A program made the translations under genes and the position numbers. DNA of 64,000 nucleotides, taken from the NCBI RefSeq assembly GCF_005845215.1, contig NZ_SPHO01000008.1, positions 124,001-188,000 of the forward strand, read 5' to 3'. Below the pieces are notes generated by a model. It was not told the DNA's origin, did not search any database, and saw only the letters and a program-made list of their open reading frames with translations. Source of the DNA: Clostridium sp. 1001271st1 H5. GTDB lineage: Bacteria; Bacillota; Clostridia; Lachnospirales; Lachnospiraceae. Numbering within the stretch: position 1 is the stretch's first letter; every line of letters begins with the position of its first letter. This document shows, one piece after another, positions 8,805 to 17,336 of this stretch.

Positions 8805-10202
8805 ATGACAAAAGAAAAGCAGAAAGCAAACAAGCCTTTAAATCCCTTTGTGCCGCTTGTACTGATGGTACTTGCCTGCGCAATTGTATCTTATTTTGTA
8901 ATACCGGGAGCCTATGACCGTGAAACAGTAGACGGGGTTACCCGGGTACTGGCAGACAGCTACCACGCCACGGAACGCACTCCTGTATCGTTTTTTAACA
9001 TATTCCGTTCCATTCCGGAAGGACTGACAGCTTCAGCCAACATGATGTTCTGCGTTATGCTGATTGGCGGTATTGTGGAGATTTATAAGAGAACCGATAC
9101 GGTGGGAGCTGCAATCAACAGCGTATTAAAGGCGTCTGAGCGGATGAGCAGCCAGGTTATCATAGCGGTTGTAATGATTGTATTTTTCATTTTTGGAGGT
9201 ATTCTGGGTTGGAGTGAGCACATCATTCCCTTCGTTCCTATTATCGTATCCCTGGCCCTCTCGCTGGGGTATGATTCACTGGTTGGTATGGCCATCTCCG
9301 GCTTTGCCTGTCTGATTAGCTTTGCAGTTGCACCATTTAATGTGTACACAGTAGGAATTTCCCATACGATTGCGGAACTGCCCATGTTCTCAGGATGGGA
9401 GCTGAGGATTGCGGCTCTGGTATGCGTGTGGATACTTAGTTTGATATGGGTTATGCGGTATGCCAAAAAGGTGAAGGCAGACCCTTCCAAGAGCCTTGTG
9501 AAGGATGTGGACACATCTTCCCTGAGGATTCCTGTGGACCCGGGCCTTAAGTTTGACCTTCCGAAGAAGATTTCCGCCGTTGCACTGACTGTCTCCATTC
9601 TTGTTACGATTTACGGCATCCTGAATCTGAAGTGGTCCTACACGGAAATGGCCGCCACCTTTATGATTGGCGGAATTGTATCAGCTATATTTAACCGTGT
9701 GAACCTGGACGACGGAATCAATATGGTCCTTGACGGAGCAAGAGGAGCATTCAGCGGCGCCTTAATCATCGGCGTGGCCAGGGCGGTCCAGTGGACCATG
9801 ACAAACGGCGGCCTGGTGGACCCACTGGTACACGGGCTTTCCAATCTGATGCGCAGCGCCTCGGCCTATGTGAGCACAGTCGGTATGTTCATTGTGAATT
9901 TCTTTGTGAATGCACTGATTCCATCGGGCTCAGGACAGGCAACTGCAGTTATGCCCATTATGGTCCCACTGGCAGACATGCTGCATATTACAAGGCAGAC
10001 AGCCGTTTTGGCCTTCCAGTTTGGCGACGGTATATCCAATACCTTCTGGTTTACCAACGGAACACTGCTGATTTATCTGTCCTTAGGCAAGGTACCGTTA
10101 AAGAGCTGGTATAAGTTTATTCTGCCTTTGCATGGACTCTTCCTGATTCTGCAGTTAATCTTTCTGTTCGTGGCCGTGCAGATTGGATACGGGCCGTTTT
10201 AA
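8805..10202 (+). CDS. YfcC / DcuC-like integral membrane carrier
   Basis: 465 residues with about 12 hydrophobic segments. The stretches GILGWSEHIIPFVPI, ALSLGYDSLVG and the region around APFNVYTVGISHT match the YfcC branch of the ion-transporter superfamily, related to C4-dicarboxylate and arginine/ornithine carriers. It sits between two M20-family hydrolases in the same direction, which suggests it imports a peptide, acyl-amino acid or related compound that the second enzyme deacylates. GGGGAAGGGG lies upstream of the start. The substrate is inferred only from context. Confidence 0.85.
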   Translation: MTKEKQKANKPLNPFVPLVLMVLACAIVSYFVIPGAYDRETVDGVTRVLADSYHATERTPVSFFNIFRSIPEGLTASANMMFCVMLIGGIVEIYKRTDTVGAAINSVLKASERMSSQVIIAVVMIVFFIFGGILGWSEHIIPFVPIIVSLALSLGYDSLVGMAISGFACLISFAVAPFNVYTVGISHTIAELPMFSGWELRIAALVCVWILSLIWVMRYAKKVKADPSKSLVKDVDTSSLRIPVDPGLKFDLPKKISAVALTVSILVTIYGILNLKWSYTEMAATFMIGGIVSAIFNRVNLDDGINMVLDGARGAFSGALIIGVARAVQWTMTNGGLVDPLVHGLSNLMRSASAYVSTVGMFIVNFFVNALIPSGSGQATAVMPIMVPLADMLHITRQTAVLAFQFGDGISNTFWFTNGTLLIYLSLGKVPLKSWYKFILPLHGLFLILQLIFLFVAVQIGYGPF

Positions 10203-10251
10203 CAGGAGAGGAATTTATCAGGAATAAATATATCAGGAAAGGATTCAAGCT

Positions 10252-11418
10252 GTGAACGTTAGAGAAGAAGTAGAAAAATATCATGATTATGCCGTCCGTA
10301 TGAGGCGGGAATTCCATAAACATCCGGAATTGAGCTGGAAGGAAGTGGAAACAGCAGGACGTATCCGCGCTGAGCTTACCGGGATGGGGATTCCCTATGA
10401 GGAGGTGGCGGGAACCGGCACCATTGCCACCATTACAGGGAAAGAGGAACAGCCGGTCATTGGCCTGCGCTGCGACATTGACGCGCTTCCAATCAGGGAA
10501 GTGAAGGAGCTGCCGTTTTGTTCTCAGAATCCGGGCGTCATGCATGCCTGCGGCCATGACGGCCACATCAGTATGCTGCTGACAGCTGCTAAGGTTTTGT
10601 CGGAACACCGGGATGAACTTAAATGCACGGTAAAGCTCATTTTCCAGCCGGCGGAGGAGCTGACCAACGGGGCAGTGAAGGTGCTGGAGTCAGGAAAGGT
10701 GGGCAGGCTGGATACAGTGGCGGGCATGCATATTTTCCCGTATCTGGAGAGCGGAACCATTTCCGTAGACCCTGGCCCCCGCTATACATCGGCCTCCTTT
10801 ATGAATATTAAAATTATCGGAAAAAGCGGACATGGCGCCATGCCCCAGTACGCGGTGGACCCCATCTATGTGGGGGCAAAGGTGGTGGATGCCCTCCAAA
10901 GTATTGCCAGCCGGGAGACCAGCCCCATGGATACAGTGGTGGTCAGTATCTGTACCTTCCATTCCGGGACCATGGCCAATGTTTTTGCCGAGACAGCGGA
11001 GCTCAGCGGTACGGTGCGCACCTTTAACCCTCAGCTTCAGAAGGAACTGCCGGGAATGATTGAGCGCATTATAAAGAACACATGCGAAGCTTACCGGGCG
11101 GATTATGAGTTTGACTATTATTCTGATATCCCGGCAACGATTAACGACGAGTACTGCAGTGAAATTGCGGCGGAATCTGTCAGGAAAATCCTGGGCGAAA
11201 AGGGGCTGGTTAGATACGCGGGCACGCCTGGCGGTGAGGATTTTTCCTACTTCCTGGAAAAGTATCCGGGCGTTTATGCCTTTATAGGCTGCCGCAATGA
11301 GTCAAAGGACTGCTGTTATTCGCTTCACAATGAGCGTTTTGATTTGGATGAGGATGCGCTGGTGAACGGTGCGGCTTTCTATGTACAGTATGTGCTGGAT
11401 GCACAGGATAAGTTCTAG
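10252..11418 (+). CDS. M20D amidohydrolase (N-acyl-amino acid / hippurate hydrolase-like)
   Basis: 388 residues, GTG start with AGGAAAGG upstream. It carries the M20D pattern: GLRCDIDALPI, the metal-binding CGHDGH motif, QPAEE with the catalytic Glu, and a late GGEDFSYF segment. A lid domain lies in the middle (about 180-300). These enzymes remove acyl groups from N-acyl amino acids, hippurate, indole-acetyl conjugates or aminobenzoyl-glutamate in the cytoplasm. All motif residues I checked are present, unlike the M20 gene two places upstream. It ends the carrier operon and converges on the MocR-type regulator. Confidence 0.92.
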   Translation: MNVREEVEKYHDYAVRMRREFHKHPELSWKEVETAGRIRAELTGMGIPYEEVAGTGTIATITGKEEQPVIGLRCDIDALPIREVKELPFCSQNPGVMHACGHDGHISMLLTAAKVLSEHRDELKCTVKLIFQPAEELTNGAVKVLESGKVGRLDTVAGMHIFPYLESGTISVDPGPRYTSASFMNIKIIGKSGHGAMPQYAVDPIYVGAKVVDALQSIASRETSPMDTVVVSICTFHSGTMANVFAETAELSGTVRTFNPQLQKELPGMIERIIKNTCEAYRADYEFDYYSDIPATINDEYCSEIAAESVRKILGEKGLVRYAGTPGGEDFSYFLEKYPGVYAFIGCRNESKDCCYSLHNERFDLDEDALVNGAAFYVQYVLDAQDKF

Positions 11419-11456
11419 GCCGGAGAGGTTCAGGGTGTTATTGTCCCACCCGCTGT

Positions 11457-12836
11457 TCACATCAGTATGTCTCTCAAACGTCTGACGCCTTCTTCCAAAT
11501 CTTCCATGGACGGCGGGGTGATGACGGAAATACGGACTGCTGGTTTTGCCGGTTTGTTGCCCACTGAAAACCGCTCCGCCCCATAGACCTGCACACCGGC
11601 CTGTCTTGCGCAGATTTCAAAGCTTTTGCCGGTAAAATAATCCGGCAGACGCAGGTACCTCATGGGGCTGGTAGGCTGGCTGTCCAGCACAAAGTCCTCT
11701 AAGGTCTGGCTGATTACCTGATTCCGCCTGCGCAGTTCCTGTTTCCGGCTGTTTACGATATCGTCGGCAGCTCCGTCTGCAATGAGCCCTGCGGATATGG
11801 ATGCAAGCAGCGGGGAAATGGAAATATTCATGGAATAAAGGGTGGTGGCCAGGCTGCGGTGATACTGGTCCGGCACATGGATGTAGGCGGTTCTCAGCCC
11901 GGCGGCAATTGTTTTGGACAGGCTTGACAGATAGATGACCTGTTCCGGGGCAAAGGCCGCAATGGGAGGCAGGGGATTCTCCGCCAGCAGGTTGTTGATG
12001 CCATCCTCAATCACAAGGATATTTTTCTCCCGTGCCAGTCTTCCAATCATTTTTCTTGTCTCCAGAGACATGATATGCGAGGTGGGATTGTGGTAATCCG
12101 GAATCACATAGATTCCTTTTATCTTTTCATTCTGGATTCCGTAGCGGATTCCCTCCTCTGTCATTTCAGAATTATCATTCTGGATGGGTATCAGATGGAT
12201 TCCCAGCAGTTTTGCAGCGGTTTTGACTCCGGGATAGGTCAGGGGGTCTGTTCCCAGCTTATCTCCGCGTTCCAGCAATGCGCCCAGCGCTGCGGTCAGC
12301 CCGTTCTGACCGCCTGCTGCCAGCAGAATATGGTCCCTGTCTGTATGAAAACCGGATTTCTGAAGCCAGGCCGCGCCGGCTTCACGCTGCAGGGCGGTTC
12401 CCTCCGGGTCCTCGTAGGAAAACAGGTTCAGTGCATCCGGACGTTTCAGCAGCTGTTCCGCATATGATTTGACCAGCCGGTTTCCGGTCACCTGGGGCAC
12501 CAATGCGCCCATTTCAATCATCCGGGGATTTTCCCGCCCGCATAGCAGGATGGTTTCCGCCGTAACATCCGCGGAAACATAGGTCCCGTTACCCACGCAA
12601 GCAGACAGAAGCCCTTTCTGGCTGCATAACTTGAATGCCCTGGATATGGTGCTCAGGTTTACATTCAGATAATCTGCCAGCTCTCTCTGGGGCGGCAGCT
12701 TTGTGCCGGCCTTCAGCGTACCGTTTTTAATATCCTCCTCCATCCGCCTTACCAGCGCCAGGTATTTGGGGCCTGGTGCGCTGCTTAAATCCGGTTTCCA
12801 GCTCATGGGATAATTGTCAAATGAATTAATGGACAT
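11457..12836 (-). CDS. MocR/GntR-family regulator with aminotransferase-like effector domain
   Basis: 459 residues. A GntR winged helix (about 20-85, with the DYLNVNLSTISRAFKLC recognition region) is joined to a fold-type I aminotransferase domain that keeps the PLP-binding lysine in SSLSKTIAAG. An upstream ATG at 12902 exists, but 12836 has AGAGGAAA in ribosome-site position. MocR proteins bind PLP or an amino-acid adduct and control neighbouring amino-acid or vitamin B6 genes. This one faces an aminotransferase gene across a 135-base divergent region that contains a dyad, so control of that gene is likely. Confidence 0.92.
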   Translation of the reverse strand: MSINSFDNYPMSWKPDLSSAPGPKYLALVRRMEEDIKNGTLKAGTKLPPQRELADYLNVNLSTISRAFKLCSQKGLLSACVGNGTYVSADVTAETILLCGRENPRMIEMGALVPQVTGNRLVKSYAEQLLKRPDALNLFSYEDPEGTALQREAGAAWLQKSGFHTDRDHILLAAGGQNGLTAALGALLERGDKLGTDPLTYPGVKTAAKLLGIHLIPIQNDNSEMTEEGIRYGIQNEKIKGIYVIPDYHNPTSHIMSLETRKMIGRLAREKNILVIEDGINNLLAENPLPPIAAFAPEQVIYLSSLSKTIAAGLRTAYIHVPDQYHRSLATTLYSMNISISPLLASISAGLIADGAADDIVNSRKQELRRRNQVISQTLEDFVLDSQPTSPMRYLRLPDYFTGKSFEICARQAGVQVYGAERFSVGNKPAKPAVRISVITPPSMEDLEEGVRRLRDILM

Positions 12837-12871
12837 AATTTGTTTCCTCTGCAGGTTTTTATATGGTTTGT

Positions 12872-12906
12872 TTGTATGGATATTCGTAAAATTGTCCTGC
12901 ATACAA
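12872..12906. promoter_or_regulatory. candidate MocR operator: inverted repeat between divergent genes
   Basis: TTGTATG (12872-12878) and CATACAA (12900-12906) are perfect inverted repeats with a 21-base centre. Two ATTGT-containing half-sites (12891 and 12914) also occur nearby. Widely spaced repeats are common for MocR regulators, so this is a candidate site between the regulator and the aminotransferase. Confidence 0.45.
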
Positions 12907-12971
12907 TTCTACTATTGTTCGTGTCCTTTTACAAGTTTATAATAATACAAAACCAGACAAGGAGGAAACGT

Positions 12972-14153
12972 ATGGAACATCTATTATCTGAGCGGATTAA
13001 ATCCACGCCGCCGTCATTTATCAGAAGTATTTTAAAGACCGCGGCTGACCCGGAAATCATTTCATTTGCAGGAGGACTGCCCAACCCTGTATCATTTCCC
13101 CAGGAAGAGCTTCTGGTATCCATGGAACGCATTGTAAAGGACTATGGGAGCAGCCTGTTTCAGTATTCCATCACTGCCGGACTCCCTGAACTGCGCCAGT
13201 ATATTGCGGACCGCTACAACCGTACATTCGGACTGCAGCTCGGCATTGAGAATATCCTTATTACCACAGGGTCCCAGCAGGCCCTTGACCTTATATCAAA
13301 GGTCCTGTTAAATACAGGGGACGGGGTGATTGTGGAGAAGCCCAGTTATCTGGGGGCCATACAGGCATTTTCCCAATATCAGCCGGTCTTTTATCCGATT
13401 GAGCTGACAGAGGAAGGGATGGATATTGGCCGGTTAAAGGAGGCCCTGGAGCATGACGTCAAATTCATTTATGCCATTCCGGATTTCCAGAATCCCACAG
13501 GACTCAGTTATTCAGCTGAAAACAGGGAGGGTATCCGGGAAATCCTGAGGGAGCGTGAAATCGTATTGGTGGAGGATGACCCCTATGGGGAACTGCGTTT
13601 TGACGGGGGCGGGCGCCTTCCTTATATCGGGGCCGGCAAACTGCCGGGCAGTATCCTGCTGGGGACATTTTCAAAGACAGTGACTCCGGGGATGCGCACC
13701 GGGTTCATGATTTGCTCTGACACGGAATTGTTAAAACATATATCCGTTGCAAAGGAAGCCAGTGATTTGCATACGAATATTTTCTCCCAGTACCTGATAT
13801 GGGACTATCTGATGCACAATGACTATGACGCCCATATTGCACAAATCAGGCAGCTGTATAAAAAACAGGCCCGGGCCATGACCGATGCCATGGACCGGTA
13901 TTTTCCAAAAACAGTCAGGTACACCCGGCCCCATGGGGGCATGTTTTTGTGGGTGACCCTGCCGGAAGGCGTCAGCGCATTATCGCTGTTTCCCAGAGCA
14001 CTGGAGAGAAAGGTTGCATTTGTGCCCGGGGACCCATTTTACATCAATACAAGCAATACCAACACCATGCGTCTTAACTACACCAACGCGGACTGCCGGA
14101 TGATTGACGAGGGAATTCACAGGCTGGGGGATTTGCTGAGGGAGCTGGCTTGA
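12972..14153 (+). CDS. PLP-dependent aminotransferase (2-aminoadipate aminotransferase / LysN-like)
   Basis: 393 residues from ATG 12972, chosen because AAGGAGGAAAC precedes it; an in-frame upstream ATG at 12840 lies in the divergent promoter region. Class I/II aminotransferase signatures include the start stretch ISFAGGLPNP, TTGSQQALDL, the Asp/Tyr-containing DDPYGELRF, and the PLP lysine in GTFSKTVTPGMRTGF. The family transfers amino groups between 2-aminoadipate, aromatic or branched amino acids and 2-oxoglutarate. It lies opposite a MocR regulator, a common arrangement for self-contained amino-acid control. The substrate is unknown. Confidence 0.92.
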   Translation: MEHLLSERIKSTPPSFIRSILKTAADPEIISFAGGLPNPVSFPQEELLVSMERIVKDYGSSLFQYSITAGLPELRQYIADRYNRTFGLQLGIENILITTGSQQALDLISKVLLNTGDGVIVEKPSYLGAIQAFSQYQPVFYPIELTEEGMDIGRLKEALEHDVKFIYAIPDFQNPTGLSYSAENREGIREILREREIVLVEDDPYGELRFDGGGRLPYIGAGKLPGSILLGTFSKTVTPGMRTGFMICSDTELLKHISVAKEASDLHTNIFSQYLIWDYLMHNDYDAHIAQIRQLYKKQARAMTDAMDRYFPKTVRYTRPHGGMFLWVTLPEGVSALSLFPRALERKVAFVPGDPFYINTSNTNTMRLNYTNADCRMIDEGIHRLGDLLRELA

Positions 14154-14209
14154 TGCCAGCTCTTGCCTGTAGTCCGTAACCGGGTCAAAGGCCTCTGCCC
14201 GGATTGGGG

Positions 14210-14827
14210 TTATATTGATTCTGTTTTTGCCAGGGGAAGCCGCACCGTGAACATGCTGCCCTGTCCTTCCGGAATAGAACCGTTCAAAGATATGGGGAAG
14301 ATGCTCAGGCCCGATTCCCATTCCCGTGTCCCGCACCTGTATCACCACATTTGTCTGGTCCAGGGAGGGAGAGAGTGTGATGACGCCGTCCTCCAGCTTT
14401 TCCACACGCAGCTCTATGCCGGATATACATGCCTCAGGTTCATTATTACGGCTGACCTGGGTCAGAAGGGCGTTTATTTCAATCAGTTCCCTTGGCTCCG
14501 TAATCCGGTCAAAGGCATTTAAGTCTCCCAACACGTACATACGTCTGCAAAGTTCTTCATTTTTACTGCTGATTTTATCCAGATATTCCCTCAAATCATC
14601 ATCCACATACAGATTTCCCCTGAGAATCAAATCCGTGAATCCGTGAATCCGTGAATGGCCACCACCGGCGCTTTCAGGTTGTGGGCCAGGTCGGAGAAAA
14701 AGGCCTTGCGCTCGTCCAGCACCGCGTGCAGCTCCCTGGTGCGCTGCTGGACCTGGTCCTCCGGCATGGTCCCTTCCTCCGGGCAGTCATGTTGTTTATC
14801 TAAAAGTACTCTATAACAGTATTGCAT
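14210..14827 (-). pseudogene. decayed sensor histidine kinase
   Basis: The minus strand holds kinase pieces in different frames. About 14636-14827 encodes a coiled segment and the phospho-acceptor box (DLAHNLKAPVVAIHGF). About 14280-14620 encodes an N-box-like part and the G1 box DTGMGI with HIFERFYSG. About 14210-14265, in another frame, encodes the usual C-terminal end GQGSMFTVRLP followed by a stop. The segment expected between ERFYSG and GQGSMF (the GLGL box) is missing, and the first two parts are disrupted at a triple CCGTGAAT repeat. No intact frame spans the domains and no response regulator is adjacent, so it is a remnant. Confidence 0.75.
14633..14656. repeat. three tandem copies of an 8-bp unit (CCGTGAAT)
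   Basis: Three perfect head-to-tail copies. An 8-bp unit shifts the reading frame with each copy gained or lost. It lies exactly where the two parts of the kinase remnant change frame, so repeat slippage probably caused or added to the gene's breakage. Confidence 0.85.
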
Positions 14828-15028
14828 ATATCAGGGAAGCAGGTTCGGAAAAAGGTTACGTTTTGGTTAAGAGTGGCCGGGATTCCACATGAAAGGTTAT
14901 CTTTCTGATAAAATCGGCATTGTAGTAAACCTGGCTGCTGCACAGGTTATGGCAGGATAGTGACAGAATATGCCATTTATCCCTAAAATCCTGTCATTTA
15001 TCCCATAATCAGGGAAAGCGCCCATATT

Positions 15029-15241
15029 ATGCTAAAATACAACGTTAAGATACTGACAGAGGACTACAGCTGTCCGCATTTTACCGGGACCAGCCGGAGC
15101 ATGCCTGCTGTGCGGGAGTGCTGGTACTGCAAATATGCCGACTTCCGTAAATCCACAAAGGTCCATATATGCAGCAGCATCTGCCGGTGCATGGAAAACA
15201 GGGTGGATACCAGATTTGGTTTTATGAAAAATGAAGAATGA
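15029..15241 (+). CDS. small cysteine-rich protein of unknown function
   Basis: 70 residues, not recognised. It has eight cysteines, several in close pairs (CWYC, CSSICRC), as in small zinc- or iron-sulphur-binding proteins, and a basic centre. AGGGAAAG lies about ten bases upstream of the ATG. It ends 16 bases before the STAS-domain start, in the same direction, so it is probably the first gene of the partner-switching operon. There is no signal peptide or membrane segment. It could be a metal or redox sensor for the module, or a chance reading frame. Confidence 0.5.
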   Translation: MLKYNVKILTEDYSCPHFTGTSRSMPAVRECWYCKYADFRKSTKVHICSSICRCMENRVDTRFGFMKNEE

Positions 15242-15257
15242 CAGGGAGGATATTATT

Positions 15258-15554
15258 ATGACTATCACGACAACAAGAAACAGCGGCAGCCTGACCCTGG
15301 CCCTTGAGGGGCGTCTGGACACCACCACGGCGCCGGAACTGGAGGCCGTGATAAAGAACGGTCTGGAAGGGGTGGATTCCCTGGTGCTTGATATGGAAGG
15401 CCTGGCATATCTGTCATCTGCGGGCCTGCGTGTGATACTGGCCGCCCAGAAGCAGATGAACAGGCAGGGGTCCATGGTGGTCCGCCATGTGTGCGAGACA
15501 ATCATGGAGGTGTTTGAGGTCACAGGATTTACGGATATCCTGACCATTGAATGA
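15258..15554 (+). CDS. STAS-domain anti-sigma factor antagonist (SpoIIAA/RsbV-like)
   Basis: 98 residues, a single STAS domain of normal length. The conserved loop reads YLSSAGLR, where Ser54 matches the serine that is phosphorylated in SpoIIAA. ATG 15258 has AGGGAGGAT upstream; an in-frame ATG at 15231 would overlap the previous gene. In partner switching the unphosphorylated form binds an RsbW-type kinase and the phosphorylated form releases it. Its stop overlaps the start region of the MATE fusion gene (ATGA), implying translational coupling with a protein that carries its own RsbW-like domain. A phosphatase and a free kinase follow in the same operon. Confidence 0.93.
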   Translation: MTITTTRNSGSLTLALEGRLDTTTAPELEAVIKNGLEGVDSLVLDMEGLAYLSSAGLRVILAAQKQMNRQGSMVVRHVCETIMEVFEVTGFTDILTIE

Positions 15555-17311
15555 GAAGCAGGATAATGAATCATTGGAAAATGAAAAACAGGGACCCCTT
15601 TACAGTCAGGATATTCAGGCGCATGTGGGGACCGGCTATCATTTCCTCGGCGGGATGGGCACTCAGCGATATAGCCGATGCAGTGGTGGTGGGCCAGAGA
15701 ATGGGCGCCGTGGGCCTGGCCGCCATTGCCCTGATTCTTCCGGTCTACATGATTAACTGTATGTTTGCCCACGGGCTGGGGCTGGGAGGTTCCGTCAGGT
15801 ATTCCAGGCTTCTGGGAGAGGGAAAACCCGGTGAAGCAGTGGAAAGCTTTAACCGGGTGGTGTCGGGTGCGCTGGCACTGAGCATCCTGACAGGAATCCT
15901 GGGCAATGTTTTTATGACCCCTCTGCTGGCTGTTCTGGGCACGGTGCCGGCCGACGGGGCGCTGTTTGAAGCCACCAGAAGCTATCTGGCGGTGCTGGTC
16001 TCTGCCACGCCTCTTTTTTATATGTCCAACATCCTCAATTATTATCTGCGAAACGATGACAGCGAGAAGATAGCCGGTGTTGGTTCGGTTGCAGGCAACC
16101 TTACCGATATCGGCTTCAATATCCTGTTGGTGCTGGTTCTGGGATATGGGACAGCGGGAGCAGCCCTGTCCACCATGATTGGCCAGACAGTGGCTGTCCT
16201 GTGCTATCTGCCCGGTATCTTCGGAGGAAACCATATACTTAAGGTGCGGCCGGGCAGGCCTGCGCCGAGTGCTGCGGCCCGGGCCTTCCGGGAGGGTTTT
16301 TCCAGTTCGGTCCAGTATCTGTACCAGCTTATCTTCCTCCTGCTGTGCAACAACATTTTAATCCGCGCCGGGAATGAGGCGTCGGTTGCCGTGTTTGACA
16401 TGCTCCAGAATGCCTCCTACCTGATTCTCTATCTCTACGAGGGAACCGCCAGGGCCATGCAGCCCATGGTGAGTACCTACTGCGGCGAGCACCGCGGGCA
16501 GGGGATGAGGAATGTGCGCAGATACGCTTTTGTATACGGCTGCGGCGTGGGATGTACGGCAGCCCTTTTGATTTTCCTGTATCCCCAGTCCATATGCGCC
16601 CTGTTCGGGCTGCATGGAGGGCAGGCCGCCGGGATGGGCCGGGGTGCCCTCAGGCTTTACTGCGCAGGCACTGTATTTGCCGGGATATCCATTCTCTTGG
16701 CAGGATATTTCCAGTCCTGCGGACAGGAGAGGGAAAGCCTCATTATTTCGTCGCTGCGGGGCGTGATTGTGCTGATACCCTGTGTGCTGTTTTTCTCATT
16801 TCTGAGAACAGGGCTGTTCTGGTGGATGTTCCCGGCTGTTGAGATTCTTTCCCTGGGAATGTGGACGATACGGTTTCTCTCGGGCCGGTGCAGGGGGAAG
16901 GACTTTGACGTCTCCAGGGTATATACCTGTACGGTCAGCCGGGAGGACCGGGATATGACCATGGTTACAGGGGAGGCGGAGGCGTTTTGTGAGAAATGGG
17001 AGGCCAGCCCCAGACAGATTTATTTTGTGACCATGACCATTGAGGAACTGTGCCTTGTCATCCTGCGGGACGGAGGCGGGGATGATGTGTGCATTGAGAT
17101 TACCCTGGTGGCCGGTGAACAGGGGGAATTCATTCTCCATATCCGGGACACAGCAAGGTATTTTGACCCCTTTGCCCTTGAAACGGGGCGGGTCAGCCGG
17201 GATGGCGGTTTTGATATGGATGCCATGGGCGTGAGGGTTATAAAGAGTAAGGCCAAGGAGTTCTTTTACCGGCGTTACGGCGGTTTTAATTCGCTGGTGG
17301 TGAAAATATAG
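15551..17311 (+). CDS. MATE-family transporter fused to a degenerate RsbW-like ATPase domain
   Basis: 586 residues (ATG 15566 is an alternative start with AGGA upstream). Residues about 15-450 form a 12-helix MATE transporter, with the family-typical early stretch SDIADAVVVGQRMG. Residues about 455-586 form a cytoplasmic domain that aligns with anti-sigma kinase RsbW/SpoIIAB, including the FDPFALETG stretch and an MGVRVIKSKAKEF G2-like region. In this domain the N-box asparagine is missing (EELCLVIL instead of E-x-x-x-N) and the glycine of the D-x-G box is alanine (DTARYFDP), so ATP binding is doubtful. A transporter tied to a partner-switch protein suggests that export is gated by the STAS protein encoded just upstream. 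Confidence 0.88.
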   Translation: MRSRIMNHWKMKNRDPFTVRIFRRMWGPAIISSAGWALSDIADAVVVGQRMGAVGLAAIALILPVYMINCMFAHGLGLGGSVRYSRLLGEGKPGEAVESFNRVVSGALALSILTGILGNVFMTPLLAVLGTVPADGALFEATRSYLAVLVSATPLFYMSNILNYYLRNDDSEKIAGVGSVAGNLTDIGFNILLVLVLGYGTAGAALSTMIGQTVAVLCYLPGIFGGNHILKVRPGRPAPSAAARAFREGFSSSVQYLYQLIFLLLCNNILIRAGNEASVAVFDMLQNASYLILYLYEGTARAMQPMVSTYCGEHRGQGMRNVRRYAFVYGCGVGCTAALLIFLYPQSICALFGLHGGQAAGMGRGALRLYCAGTVFAGISILLAGYFQSCGQERESLIISSLRGVIVLIPCVLFFSFLRTGLFWWMFPAVEILSLGMWTIRFLSGRCRGKDFDVSRVYTCTVSREDRDMTMVTGEAEAFCEKWEASPRQIYFVTMTIEELCLVILRDGGGDDVCIEITLVAGEQGEFILHIRDTARYFDPFALETGRVSRDGGFDMDAMGVRVIKSKAKEFFYRRYGGFNSLVVKI

Positions 17312-17336
17312 GTTTTGGCGGAAAGGAAAGACAAAG

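Noticed and set aside
14633..14656. Short repeats as a CRISPR remnant
   Set aside because: The 8-bp units are directly adjacent with no spacers; no other array or cas gene is present.
15032..16234. 400-codon open frame on the minus strand opposite the STAS and MATE genes
   Set aside because: No ribosome site, no recognisable family, and it lies fully antisense to well-supported genes; GC-rich codon use explains the open frame.
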